A stretch of DNA of 43,452 nucleotides from an uncultured Clostridia bacterium (GCA_934168355.1 CAKPNI010000012.1:1-43452); one strand, 5' to 3'. Shown: positions 23,693-32,540, numbered from the stretch's first letter. Notes: generated from the letters alone by a model not told the origin. A program made the numbers and translations.

Positions 23693-25054
23693 CTATTTAA
23701 CTTCTGCAACTAAATCATAATCGCTAACCTCTACTATTTTACACCAAATAAACTGATTAATCAAATTTTCATTTTTATCAGTTCTTTTTATATAAACAAT
23801 ACCATCTTCTTCAGGCACATCATTTCTGGTTCTACCTACCAAATATTTACCATCAAAAGAAATATTTTCAATTAAAACTTCCATATCTTTTCCAATATTT
23901 GCTTCTAATTTTTCTTTAGAAATTTCCCTTTGCTCACTCATTATTTTTTTATATCTTGCCAATTTTGTCATATGATGAATTTGATTTGGCATTTTAGATG
24001 CTGGTGTATTTTCTTCTTTAGAATACCTAAATACACCCAATTTGTCAAATCTTGTTTCTTTAACAAAATCATATAATTCTTCAAAATCCTTTTCCGTTTC
24101 TCCCGGAAATCCTACAATCAAACTAGTTCTCAATATAACATTTGGAATTTCAGTTCTTATTTTTTCTATTAAATTTACAATATTTTCCTTTGATGTTTTT
24201 CTATTCATTCTTTTTAAAATATCGTTTGAGATATGTTGAATTGGAATATCAAAATATTTACAAATCTTTTCATTATTTTTTACTGTATCTATAAGTTCAT
24301 CTGTAATTCCCTCTGGATAACTATATAAAAATCTTATCCATTTAATTCCATCTATCTCACTTATTTTTTGAAGAAGCTCAGCTAATCTTGATTTTCCATA
24401 TAAATCCACACCATATTTAGTCGTATCTTGTGCAATAACAATAAGCTCTTTAATTCCTTTATTTGCAAGCATTTTAGCCTCTTCTAAAATATCTTCCATA
24501 GGTCTACTTACAAATAATCCTCTAATATATGGAATTGCACAATATGTACACATATTACTACATCCTTCACCAATTTTTAAATATGCATAGTTTTCTCCTG
24601 TAGATACTGTTCTCGCTAAATATTCCTTTTCTGCAAACATAGGTAATTGTTTTATTTTATCGGCATTTTCTTGTCCCTTTTGAGCATTTTCTTCTAACGG
24701 TGTCTTGTTTAATAGTTCTTCAACTTTATCCCATAATCTATTGTAATCCTCAATCTTTAAAAATAAGTCAACCTCTGGCATTTCTTTTGATAACTCATCA
24801 TAATATCTTTGTACCAAACATCCCATTGCAATTAAAAACTTACATCTTCCATTCTTGTATTCAGCCATTTCTAAAATTGTGTTTATTGCTTCTTCTTTGG
24901 CAGATTCTATAAATCCACATGTATTTACAACTATGATATCAGCTTCTTTTGGGTCATTTACTATATTAAATTCATGACTTTTAAATTTTCCTATTGCTAC
25001 TTCTGTGTCTATTAAATTTTTACTACATCCTAGTGATATAAATCCTACATTCAT
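23693..25054 (-). CDS. rimO: Ribosomal protein S12 methylthiotransferase RimO
   Basis: 453 aa radical-SAM enzyme that adds a methylthio group to an Asp of ribosomal protein S12. The N-terminal MTTase domain starts VGFISLGCSKNLIDTEVAIG, typical of RimO. The radical-SAM cluster motif is CSNMCTYCAIPYIRG, and a TRAM domain closes the protein (LVGRTRNDVPEEDGIVYIKR). The ATG at 25054 is chosen over the GTG at 25069 because AAGGAG lies 6 nt before it. Its start region almost touches the rarA stop. MiaB is the alternative but has a different N-terminus. Confidence 0.95.
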   Translation of the reverse strand: MNVGFISLGCSKNLIDTEVAIGKFKSHEFNIVNDPKEADIIVVNTCGFIESAKEEAINTILEMAEYKNGRCKFLIAMGCLVQRYYDELSKEMPEVDLFLKIEDYNRLWDKVEELLNKTPLEENAQKGQENADKIKQLPMFAEKEYLARTVSTGENYAYLKIGEGCSNMCTYCAIPYIRGLFVSRPMEDILEEAKMLANKGIKELIVIAQDTTKYGVDLYGKSRLAELLQKISEIDGIKWIRFLYSYPEGITDELIDTVKNNEKICKYFDIPIQHISNDILKRMNRKTSKENIVNLIEKIRTEIPNVILRTSLIVGFPGETEKDFEELYDFVKETRFDKLGVFRYSKEENTPASKMPNQIHHMTKLARYKKIMSEQREISKEKLEANIGKDMEVLIENISFDGKYLVGRTRNDVPEEDGIVYIKRTDKNENLINQFIWCKIVEVSDYDLVAEVK

Positions 25055-25065
25055 TTTTTGCTCCT

Positions 25066-26307
25066 TCACTCACAATTTTCATCTTTTACATAATACTTAG
25101 TTCCAACCATCTTATCAGGCAAATACTGTTGCTCCACATAATGTCCCGGAAAATCATGTGGGTACAAATACCCTTGATGATATCCCAAGTTTTCCATTCC
25201 TTTTGCTGGTGCATTTCTAATATGCATAGGAACTTCCCCTGTATCTTTACTTGCCACATCTTCTAATGCCTTATTTATAGCCAAATATGATGCATTAGAT
25301 TTTTTCGATGTAGCAACATATACAGCAGCTTCTGCTAAAATAATTCTTGCCTCAGGCATTCCTACCATATTTACGGCTTGCATTGCAGAATTTGCAATAA
25401 CCAGTGCATTTGGGTTTGCCATACCAACATCTTCTGATGCAGAAATTACTATTCTACGAGCCAAAAACATTGGGTCTTCTCCTGCATTTATCGCTCTTGC
25501 TAAATAGAATATTGCAGCATCTGGGTCTGAACCTCTTAATGATTTTATAAATGCACTTATATTGTCATAATGTGAATCTCCTTTTTTATCAAATACTGCT
25601 TTTTTCTCTTGTACACAATCTCTTAAAACTTCATCTGTTATATTTATTACACCATTTGCATCCATTTCAGTCGTTAATACTGCAATTTCTAAAGAATTTA
25701 ATGCTGTTCTTACATCTCCATTTGATATTGTACATAACTTTCTTAATGTTTTATCTTCTATATTTATATTGTATTCTCCAAGTCCCTCTGGCTTTTTTAA
25801 TGCCATTTTTAAGACCTGAAATATGTCTTCTTCATCAAGTGGCTCTAGCTTTACAACCATCGAACGTGAAATTAAAGCTTTGTTTACTTCAAAATATGGA
25901 TTTTCTGTTGTTGCTCCTATTAAAATTATTGTTCCATTTTCTACAAATGGTAATAATGCATCTTGTTGAAGTTTATTAAATCTATGAATTTCGTCTATAA
26001 ATAATATTGCTTTTCCTGTTGGATTTAACATAAAATTCTTTGTTTCTTCTATAACTGCTTTTATATCTGCAACACCTGCTGTTACTGCATTTATCTTATA
26101 AAACCTATATTTCGTTGTTTCACTTATTACTTTTGCAAGAGAGGTCTTTCCACAGCCGGGAGGACCAAATAAAATTAAGCTTGATAATCTATCTGCTTTT
26201 ATTGTCCTATATAAAATTTTATCTTTCCCCAATATGTGTTTTTGACCAACATATTCTTCTAGTGTTTTGGGTCTTACTCTATATGCTAGTGGTTCATTCG
26301 AATTCAT
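25066..26307 (-). CDS. rarA: Replication-associated recombination protein RarA
   Basis: 413 aa AAA+ ATPase (MgsA/Mgs1 family) related to clamp loaders; it acts at stalled replication forks. Motifs: PLAYRVRPKTLEEYVGQ, Walker A GPPGCGKTSLA, Walker B ILFIDEIHRFNKLQQDALLP, sensor 1 GATTENPYFEVN, then the C-terminal MgsA domain (SLRGSDPDAAIFYLARA; ASEDVGMANPNAL). The frame opens at 26319, but GGAGGAG within those codons serves the internal ATG at 26307. It lies between the transglutaminase-like gene and rimO. Confidence 0.95.
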   Translation of the reverse strand: MNSNEPLAYRVRPKTLEEYVGQKHILGKDKILYRTIKADRLSSLILFGPPGCGKTSLAKVISETTKYRFYKINAVTAGVADIKAVIEETKNFMLNPTGKAILFIDEIHRFNKLQQDALLPFVENGTIILIGATTENPYFEVNKALISRSMVVKLEPLDEEDIFQVLKMALKKPEGLGEYNINIEDKTLRKLCTISNGDVRTALNSLEIAVLTTEMDANGVINITDEVLRDCVQEKKAVFDKKGDSHYDNISAFIKSLRGSDPDAAIFYLARAINAGEDPMFLARRIVISASEDVGMANPNALVIANSAMQAVNMVGMPEARIILAEAAVYVATSKKSNASYLAINKALEDVASKDTGEVPMHIRNAPAKGMENLGYHQGYLYPHDFPGHYVEQQYLPDKMVGTKYYVKDENCE

Positions 26308-26333
26308 GTTCTCCTCCATATTCTAATTAACAA

Positions 26334-27591
26334 TTATCTTTCTTTTGATTCATACTCATCATTCATTTTTATTTGTTGTTGTATTGCTGCTAAGTCTTTT
26401 ACTTTTATTTGTTCAACAAATTTTGTCTTTTTAATTTCACTGTTTGTTTTTTGTTTATTGTTTTCCCATTCTCTTATATCTTTTAACGCTTGATTTTGAG
26501 CTTCTAATCCATATTTTTCTTCAATTGATTTTTTTGAAATACTTGCCCATTGGAAACTATTAGCATAATCTTCTAAAAATTCTGTAACTTCATCATATCC
26601 ATTTGATGTGAAAAATTCACTTATCTTTCTAGGCTCATATTTTAATCCATCTTTTTTAGTTGAATTAAACATTTTTATATTTCCATTTTTGTAAATACCT
26701 AAACTTGGGTTTGTAGGGTCTATAACAATAATTATGTTATCTTTTGGAACATCAACAAGAGTAACCATATGATTTCCGAAATACTTTTAGACTTAATTGC
26801 TTTTGTAATATTTCTTCTACATTTTGCGTATTACCCGCCTCCTCTACAACTGTTGGGTTTTCCTCAAGTACTGTTCTTTGGATATTCGCTAGTTGATATT
26901 TACCATTTTCTCCCATAGCTACATTCAAAGTTCTCGCATTGTATTTTTTATCAATTTCATTAAGTTTTCTCGCAACATCACTTGCCATATTTCTACATAC
27001 ACCATATCCATTTTCTGTTGCTAAATCAAGTTCTAAAAAGCCTTGAATATCCTTTTCCGGATTTTTATAACCTTGTATTTGACTCCACATATCATCCATA
27101 ACTTTCATGAAGACATGGACATCATCCAAATTCATTTCATTAACTTCTTTAGCATATGCTTTTATTTTTTCATCATAATTTTCGATTTCTTGCTCATATT
27201 TTATTTCATTATCTTTTACATTTGCCTCATTAAATGTTGGTATTGATAAAACCAAACCCGAGGCTGCCAAGCCAATTCCAATACCAGTTCTTTTTAGAAG
27301 CTTCTTAAATTCATTTTTCGTTCTCCATAATACTGCCTTTGCTTCTCCTTGTTTTTCTTTTATCTCGTCAAATACTATGTCTTCAAGTATTTTGTTATAT
27401 TTTTTTTCTCCGTACTTATTGAAAATGTCTTCATATTTTCCTTCATTTTCCAATTTCCTTATATCTTTTCTCCTATATAAATATGGTACATTTTTGGCAT
27501 ATACATTTTTTCCGAATTCTCTAAAAATTTCGTCATACTTTTTTTCTTTTTTTAACATTTTTATTTTTTGTTTCATTTCGTTATTTTTCAT
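26334..27591 (-). CDS. Transglutaminase-like membrane protein, +1 frameshift at a CGG codon
   Basis: Frame 0 codes 271 residues: two similar short helical repeats (KYDEIFREFGKNVY; KYEDIFNKYGEKKY), a membrane segment (about 102-118) and GYGVCRNMASDVARKLNEI with a likely catalytic Cys199. CGG at 26778 then diverts it to a stop within 7 codons. Skipping the C gives GNHMVTLVDV and VIDPTNP, supplying His274 and Asp291 of a transglutaminase/protease triad, and continues to 26334; total 418 aa. The triad exists only in the shifted product. It may be secreted-side or cytoplasmic; the substrate is unknown. It lies between queA and rarA. The triad assignment is inference from motif order. Confidence 0.78.
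26776..26778 (-). other. CGG +1 frameshift site in the transglutaminase-like gene
   Basis: Context: AAA GTA TTT C GGA AAT CAT ATG. CGG is codon 272; dropping the C at 26778 yields Phe-Gly-Asn-His-Met. Confidence 0.8.
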
Positions 27592-27631
27592 AAAAATTAA
27601 TCTCCTATTTATTAGTTTCGCTATAGTAATT

Positions 27632-28657
27632 TTATTTTATAAACATAACATCTCCAAAGCTAAAAAATCTATATTTTTCTGCTACTGCTTTGTTATATGC
27701 TTCTAAAATAAATTCTCTATCAGCTAAAGCTGAAACAAGCATAAGTAAAGTTGATTTTGGTAAATGGAAATTAGTAATTAATCCATCTACACATTTAAAT
27801 TTATATCCTGGATAAATATAAATTCCTGTATCTGCTTCTATTTGTTTTACCAATCCGGTATTCTCATCTGCAACAGTTTCCAGTACTCTACAAGATGTTG
27901 TCCCAACTGCAATAACCTTTTTTCCATTTTTCTTTGTTTCATTTATTTTATCTACATCTTCTTGTTTAATGTAAAAATGTTCTGTATGCATTTTATGTTC
28001 TTCAATATTTTCCTCTTTAACAGGTCTAAAAGTTCCTATTCCAACATGCAAAGTAACATTTGCAATTTTAACGCCTTTTTCTTCAATTTTTTTTAAAAGT
28101 TCAGGAGTAAAATGTAGTCCCGCTGTTGGTGCAGCCGCAGAACCTTCATATTTTGCATAAACAGTTTGATATCTGTCATTTTCTTTTAAACTCTCATGTA
28201 TATATGGTGGAAGTGGCATTAATCCAATTTTGTCTAATATCTCATTAAAAATACCATTATATTCAAATTTAACCTTTCTTGTTCCATCTTCTAAAACATC
28301 TAATATTTCAGCTTTTAATAATCCATCTCCAAATATTACTTTCGAACCTGGCTTTAACTTATTTCCTGGTCTTACTATACTTTCCCAAACATCTCCCTCT
28401 AATTGTTTTAATAACACAAACTCAACATTTGCACCTGTATCTTTTTTTCCATATAACCTCGCTGGTATTACTTTTGTGTTATTTCTAACAAGGCAATCTC
28501 CTGGTTCTAAATAATCTATTATATCTTTAAAGACTTTGTCCTCTATTGTTCTTTTTTCTCTATCTACAACCATTAGTCTTGATTCGTCTCTTTTTTGTAT
28601 TGGCACTTGTGCTATTAATTCTTCTGGTAAATTGTAATCAAATTCTTCTAATTTCAT
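27632..28657 (-). CDS. queA: S-adenosylmethionine:tRNA ribosyltransferase-isomerase QueA
   Basis: 341 aa. It transfers the ribosyl part of SAM to preQ1 in tRNA, making epoxyqueuosine, a wobble modification of GUN anticodons such as tRNA-Tyr. Recognised by FDYNLPEELIAQVPIQKRDE at the start, VRNNTKVIPARLYG, GSAAAPTAGLHFTPELL, VTLHVGIGTFRPV, EHKMHTEHFYI and the C-terminal NFHLPKSTLLMLVSA. The ATG at 28657 follows AAAGGAAC. It has its own promoter (28696-28724) and is probably the first gene of the queA-rarA-rimO-scpB run. The usual partner tgt is not in the window. Confidence 0.97.
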   Translation of the reverse strand: MKLEEFDYNLPEELIAQVPIQKRDESRLMVVDREKRTIEDKVFKDIIDYLEPGDCLVRNNTKVIPARLYGKKDTGANVEFVLLKQLEGDVWESIVRPGNKLKPGSKVIFGDGLLKAEILDVLEDGTRKVKFEYNGIFNEILDKIGLMPLPPYIHESLKENDRYQTVYAKYEGSAAAPTAGLHFTPELLKKIEEKGVKIANVTLHVGIGTFRPVKEENIEEHKMHTEHFYIKQEDVDKINETKKNGKKVIAVGTTSCRVLETVADENTGLVKQIEADTGIYIYPGYKFKCVDGLITNFHLPKSTLLMLVSALADREFILEAYNKAVAEKYRFFSFGDVMFIK

Positions 28658-28695
28658 TTTTTATGTTGTTCCTTTCTTTTTTCAAATTCTCCTAT

Positions 28696-28724
28696 ATTTT
28701 ACTACATTTTTGCTTTTTTCGCAA
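28696..28724 (-). promoter_or_regulatory. Sigma-A promoter of queA operon
   Basis: TTGCGA (28724-28719), a 17-nt spacer and TAAAAT (28701-28696), directly downstream of the palindrome at 28727-28788. Confidence 0.65.
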
Positions 28725-28726
28725 CT

Positions 28727-28788
28727 CCCCATTTAGGGACGGTTCTCTATTGAGGAATTCCCCAATAGAGAACCGTCCCCAAATGGGG
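28727..28788. repeat. REP-like palindrome, GGGGACGGTTC class, after sigE
   Basis: Arms of 26 nt with one mismatch (CCCCATTTAGGGACGGTTC on the left) around a 10-nt loop. The variable part of the arms, CTCTATTG, differs from the usual TTTTCGCG. It starts 3 nt after the frameshifted sigE stop and may terminate that transcript. Confidence 0.9.
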
Positions 28789-28790
28789 AA

Positions 28791-29580
28791 TTATCCTGTC
28801 TTGCTCATAATTTCTCTTTTCATCTTTTTAATAATCTTCTTTTCCAATCTTGAAATATAACTTTGCGATATACCGTAGCTCATCTGCTACCTCTTTTTGC
28901 GTTTTTTCTTTTCCGCCATTTTTTAGTCCAAATCTCATTTCCATAATATTTCTTTCTCTGCTATTTAATTTATCTATAGAAATTTTAAGAAGCTTTTTAT
29001 CCACCTCATCTTCTATATCTTTTGATGTAACATCATAATCGGTTCCCAAAATATCAGACAAAAGAAGTTCATTTCCGTCTGCATCTTTATTTAATGGCTC
29101 ATCCAAAGAAACTTCGCCCTTTAGCTTGTTTGTTCTTCTTAAATACATAAGAATTTCATTTTCAATACATCTTGATGCATATGTTGCAAGTTTAATGTTT
29201 TTATCCACCTTAAATGTATTTACCCCTTTTGCCAAACCAATTGTACCAATTGATATCAAATCTTCTATCCCAATTCCAGTATTTTCAAACTTTTTAGCAA
29301 TATAAACAACAAGTCTCAAATTTCTTTCAATTAAAATCTGTCTAGCCTCTAAGTTATCTTCCGCTGACAATTTTTGTATGTAATATTTCTCTTCTTCCTC
29401 TGGAAGTGGAGGTGGAAGTGTTTGTGCACCTGCTATGTAGAAGATTGGTTCTTCTATGATTTCATCACCTTTGATGTATTTTACATATAATGAATTTACA
29501 TTTTCCTTTAAAATTTCTAAAATACTCATTTTTCTTTTGCTTTGTTTTATGTTTATCACATAATTCTGTAATTTAAACAA
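28791..29580 (-). CDS. sigE: Sporulation sigma factor SigE, +1 frameshift at a CGG codon
   Basis: Mother-cell sigma-E, made as a membrane-tethered precursor and activated by SpoIIGA. Visible: a pro-sequence, YIAGAQTLPPPLPEEEE, region 2 (ILIERNLRLVVYIAKKFENT; RCIENEILMYLRR) and the start of region 4 (EKTQKEVADEL). CGG at 28875 (codon 236) then diverts to a stop. Skipping the C gives GISQSYISRLEKKIIKKMKR, the region 4.2 helix-turn-helix, ending at 28791; total 262 aa from the TTG at 29580. That TTG is chosen for its AAAGGAGG 5 nt upstream; the ATG at 29526 (MSILEILK) fits family length better but lacks a ribosome site. Without the shift, -35 recognition would be lost. Confidence 0.92.
28873..28875 (-). 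other. CGG +1 frameshift site in sigE
   Basis: Context: GAT GAG CTA C GGT ATA TCG. Here CGG is followed by T, so the restored codon is GGT; the rule is CGG, not CGGA. It lies exactly at the turn before region 4.2. Confidence 0.88.
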
Positions 29581-29593
29581 AGCTGCCTCCTTT

Positions 29594-30485
29594 CTAAATT
29601 ATGTCAATTCCTAGTAAAGCTCCGTATTCCCCTTTTTTGCTTAAATTTTTGTTGTAAATTCCAATTATAATTTTATCTACATTTTTTACTCCACTTTCTT
29701 CTTCAATATCTATTCCGTCAGCCTTTAACCCTAGAAGCATACCATTTTGTTTTCCAAGTGATGAAAATGGTATAACCTTTAATTTTGACATATACTCTTG
29801 TTTTATGTTTTCTGGTATTTTACTTAAATCACCTCCTAATATGTTTTCTATATTTTCTAGAATTTCTTTTGGAATTGCATTATACAATAATCTATGTTCT
29901 ACAACAGCAACAGGAACATTTGTAATCGGCTCTTTAAGCCAATTTCCAGTATCTATCATCGCTCGTGTTTTTATTCTATTTTTGTTAATCTTTATTGTTA
30001 TGTTACAAAACAAATCACTTTTTGATATTTTTGATTTTACAAACTTAAATGATGCAATTATTATTACAAATGCAATTAATGTTCCTATAAAAATAGTTTT
30101 TAAAGTATAATTTCCTATAATTACCCCATTTTCGATTGATATTTTTCCAGTATTTACCATATATATTACCCCAAGTGCTGCTCCCCCAAATACAAATGAT
30201 GTTAAGTAGAAAAATATAAGCATTTTTAAAATTTCTTTTATACTTTTAGGATTAAAAGATACATATATCATGACAATTGACAAAATAAATTTCCATACAA
30301 AATTCCATGTACTTTTCTGCAAGTTCATATAATAATAAATTATTACATAACACGCTCCTATCCCTGCTCCGTGCTAATATCTTCCATAATTTAAATTTAG
30401 TTTTACTTATTAATCCTACCACATATAAAATTATGAAATTTAATACCAAATTTTCTAAAAAAATAACATCTAAGTAAATAGTCAT
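29594..30485 (-). CDS. spoIIGA: Sigma-E processing peptidase SpoIIGA, +1 frameshift at a CGG codon
   Basis: A membrane-embedded aspartic protease that cleaves pro-sigma-E. From the ATG at 30485 (AAGGTGAG upstream) the N-terminus MTIYLDVIFLENLVLNFII is the family start. CGG at 30371 (codon 39) diverts frame 0. Skipping the C gives GAGIGACYVIIYYYMNLQKS and the remaining membrane helices, then the catalytic motif MIDTGNWLKEP (Asp about 178) and the C-terminal protease domain; total 296 aa, normal for SpoIIGA. The stop is 13 nt from the sigE start, the usual spoIIG operon order. Frame 0 alone would yield about 77 aa without a catalytic site. Confidence 0.9.
30369..30371 (-). other. CGG +1 frameshift site in spoIIGA
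   Basis: Context: ATA TTA GCA C GGA GCA GGG. Dropping the C at 30371 restores Leu-Ala-Gly-Ala-Gly-Ile-Gly, the conserved Gly-rich turn between helices. Confidence 0.85.
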
Positions 30486-30503
30486 TGTCTCACCTTGATT
30501 TAT

Positions 30504-30536
30504 ATTATAGACCTTTTCACCTGAAAAATTTGTCTT
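30504..30536 (-). promoter_or_regulatory. spoIIG-type promoter with long spacer and Spo0A-box-like -35
   Basis: TATAAT (30509-30504) is preceded 21 nt upstream by AAGACA (30536-30531), which lies within TTTGTCTTT read on plus, similar to the Spo0A box TTTGTCRAA. In Bacillus subtilis the spoIIG promoter has an over-long 22-bp spacer and overlapping 0A boxes, so the arrangement is recognisable. Confidence 0.6.
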
Positions 30537-30543
30537 TTCTTAA

Positions 30544-30568
30544 TGTAGAAAAAAAGAAATATTCTACA
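30544..30568 (-). terminator. Weak hairpin after the nucleosidase gene
   Basis: TGTAGAA and TTCTACA enclose an A-rich (plus) or T-rich (minus) loop just after the nucleosidase stop. No T-run follows the stem, so termination is uncertain. Confidence 0.35.
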
Positions 30569-30570
30569 AA

Positions 30571-31305
30571 TTAGAACATTTCTTTTAATAAATTCATTGT
30601 AAATTCTTGAGCTCTTATGCTTAAGTTTCTATCATACTCTTCTTTTAAAATTTCATTATCTGATATAACCCTTATGTCTATTACAGGAATTTTATATTGA
30701 TTTGCAACAGTATATACTGCTATTCCTTCCATTTCTTCACATAAAATTTCATACTTTTTGTTTAGCTTAATTAACCAATCACATTCTGAATTCCAAATAT
30801 CTCCACTACCAATTCTTCCATAATGTACTTTTCCATATGTATAATTTTTTTCTATTTGTTTTACTTTTTTTATTAATTCATCACTTGCTGGTTGTGGAAT
30901 TAATCTATCTTTTTCTCCAGCAACAAAATTGATTAGTTCCCAATCATCTAAGCTATAGCCTTGTCCTTCTTCTTTAAATTTTGTGTTTATTGATGTAATA
31001 TTTACGCAGTCTGTTCCTATAACAATATCTGATTTATGAATATTTCTTGATATTGATCCCGCACATCCTTGATTTATTATATAGTCAGGATTATATTTTT
31101 CTATTCCAAGTGTTGTTGCAGCTGCCGTATTTATTAAACCTATTTTTGAATCACATAAAATTATTTCTGTGTTATATATTTTTCCCAAATAAAATTTACA
31201 GAGTTTTGTTTCTTCTATTTTTCTATCTTCTAAATTTTCTATTAAATGATTTAGTTCTACATCTGCCATTGCAGAAATTATTAGTATTTTTTGCATTCTT
31301 TTCAT
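30571..31305 (-). CDS. MTA/SAH nucleosidase-like phosphorylase-family protein
   Basis: 244 aa, PNP/UDP phosphorylase superfamily. Family members hydrolyse methylthioadenosine and S-adenosylhomocysteine. Visible are IIINQGCAGSI-type glycine loop (YIINQGCAGSISRNI), the purine/ribose site EEMEGIAVYTVANQYKIPVI and the catalytic RVISDN. The N-terminus (KILIISAMADVELNHLIENL) is the standard first strand. The ribosome site AAAGGAG lies about 30 nt upstream of the ATG, which is unusually distant; the intervening short ATG leads to a stop. It precedes spoIIGA on the same strand. Substrate is inferred. Confidence 0.8.
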   Translation of the reverse strand: MKRMQKILIISAMADVELNHLIENLEDRKIEETKLCKFYLGKIYNTEIILCDSKIGLINTAAATTLGIEKYNPDYIINQGCAGSISRNIHKSDIVIGTDCVNITSINTKFKEEGQGYSLDDWELINFVAGEKDRLIPQPASDELIKKVKQIEKNYTYGKVHYGRIGSGDIWNSECDWLIKLNKKYEILCEEMEGIAVYTVANQYKIPVIDIRVISDNEILKEEYDRNLSIRAQEFTMNLLKEMF

Positions 31306-31350
31306 ATGATATATTTTAATTATATCATGTACTCCTTTCTACATTTTATA

Positions 31351-31380
31351 CAAAAAAACAACCTATAAAATTCAAGGTTG
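31351..31380 (-). terminator. Terminator of the infC-rpmI-rplT operon
   Basis: CAACCT (31359-31364) pairs with AGGTTG (31375-31380); on minus the stem is followed by TTTTTTTG. Confidence 0.8.
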
Positions 31381-31394
31381 CCTTTTATATTTTA

Positions 31395-31745
31395 TTATGC
31401 ATTTTTTGCTATGTTTGCTATTTCTGTGAATGCTTTTTCGTCATTTACAGCTATTTCAGCTAACATTTTTCTGTTTATTGTAACATTAGCTTTCTTTAAT
31501 CCTGCGATTAATTTGCTATATGTTAAACCATTCATTCTTGCAGCAGCATTTATTCTTGCTATCCATAATTTTCTGAAATCACTTTTTCTATCTTTTCTTC
31601 CTACATATGCGTAAGATAATGATTTTAATACTGCTTGGTTTGCATTTCTGAATCTATAGTGTTTTGCACCAAAATATCCTTTAGCTTGTTTTAAAACTTT
31701 TTTATGTCTTCTTCTTGTTATTTTTGCTGTTTTTACTCTTGCCAT
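31395..31745 (-). CDS. rplT: Ribosomal protein bL20
   Basis: 116 aa, full length. It binds 23S rRNA early in 50S assembly and, in Bacillus, represses its own operon by acting on the leader RNA. The start MARVKTAKITRRRHKKVLKQ and GYFGAKHYRFRNANQAVLKS are diagnostic. The ATG is preceded by AAAGGAG. It is the third gene of the operon, 25 nt after rpmI, with a terminator just beyond. Confidence 0.98.
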   Translation of the reverse strand: MARVKTAKITRRRHKKVLKQAKGYFGAKHYRFRNANQAVLKSLSYAYVGRKDRKSDFRKLWIARINAAARMNGLTYSKLIAGLKKANVTINRKMLAEIAVNDEKAFTEIANIAKNA

Positions 31746-31770
31746 TTTCTTTTATTCTCCTTTCTACTTT

Positions 31771-31974
31771 TTAGTTACCATATGGTAATAATTTCTTTAT
31801 TGTATTTTCACATGTTTTGTCAGCATATGCACCTGGGCGTCTGCTATTTAATTTTTGTCTTTTTGTTTTGTTTGCTAATAAGTGTCTTCTTCCTGATGTT
31901 GTTCTTTTTACTTTTCCTGTAGCTGTTAAAGAGTATCTTTTCTTTGCAGCTTTGTTTGTTTTCATTTTAGGCAT
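31771..31974 (-). CDS. rpmI: Ribosomal protein bL35
   Basis: 67 aa. A small basic 50S protein. The start MPKMKTNKAAKKRYSLTATG is the family start, so the ATG at 31974 is used rather than the extended frame from 31992; GAAAGGAG precedes it. RHLLANKTKRQKLNSRRPG is the conserved centre. It lies between infC and rplT. Confidence 0.97.
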   Translation of the reverse strand: MPKMKTNKAAKKRYSLTATGKVKRTTSGRRHLLANKTKRQKLNSRRPGAYADKTCENTIKKLLPYGN

Positions 31975-32009
31975 GATTAAAACTCCTTTCAATTTTTGTT
32001 TTATATATT

Positions 32010-32519
32010 TTACGCTTTTTTAGATAGCATAATAAACATGTTTCTACCTTCTAATTTAGGCTTTTTGTCTACATTTGCGATGTCTGATAAATTTTCTATA
32101 AATTTATTTAATACATTTTCTCCTAATTTAGAATTGTTTACTTCTCTTCCTTTAAATCTTACTGTTATTTTTACCTTATTTCCGTCTTCTATGAATTTTC
32201 TTGCATTTTTTGCTTTAAATCCAAAATCGTGTTCTTCTATATTTGGAGTTATTCTTATTTCTTTTATTTCAGCTATTTTTTGTTTTTTCTTTGCTTCTTT
32301 TTCTTTTTTTGCTTGCTCAAATTTGTATTTTCCATAGTTCATTATTTTACAAACTGGTGGCTTTGAATTTGGAGCAACTAATACTAGGTCTAGCTTTTTT
32401 TCTTCAGCTACTTCTAATGCTTCTTTTAACGAAACCACTCCTAATTTTTCTCCTTCGTCTCCTATTAATTGTACTTCTCTTGCTCTTATTTGACCATTTA
32501 TTGGTAATTCTTGTTTTAT
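32010..32519 (-). CDS. infC: Translation initiation factor IF-3, probable AUA start
   Basis: 169 aa from the proposed start. IF-3 binds the 30S subunit, keeps it apart from 50S and checks the start codon. The N-domain (LPINGQIRAREVQLIGDEGE) and C-domain (FKAKNARKFIEDGNKVKITV; RFKGREVNNSKLG) are complete. The open frame begins at a GTG (32528) that is part of the Shine-Dalgarno AGGAGGTG and too close to act as start. The next fitting codon, ATA at 32519, lies 8 nt after the site. Non-canonical AUU/AUC/AUA starts are a known feature of infC and permit self-control. Confidence 0.93.
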   Translation of the reverse strand: MKQELPINGQIRAREVQLIGDEGEKLGVVSLKEALEVAEEKKLDLVLVAPNSKPPVCKIMNYGKYKFEQAKKEKEAKKKQKIAEIKEIRITPNIEEHDFGFKAKNARKFIEDGNKVKITVRFKGREVNNSKLGENVLNKFIENLSDIANVDKKPKLEGRNMFIMLSKKA

Positions 32520-32540
32520 AAAAAACACCTCCTAAAACAA

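Noticed and set aside
26334..26768. Separate 144-aa gene starting MVTLVDVPKD
   Set aside because: Its start lies inside the conserved GNHMVTLVDV segment, without a ribosome site; it is the continuation of the upstream frame after the CGG shift.
30252..30485. 77-aa protein as an independent small membrane protein
   Set aside because: Only its first 38 residues look like protein (SpoIIGA start); the remainder after CGG is out of frame.
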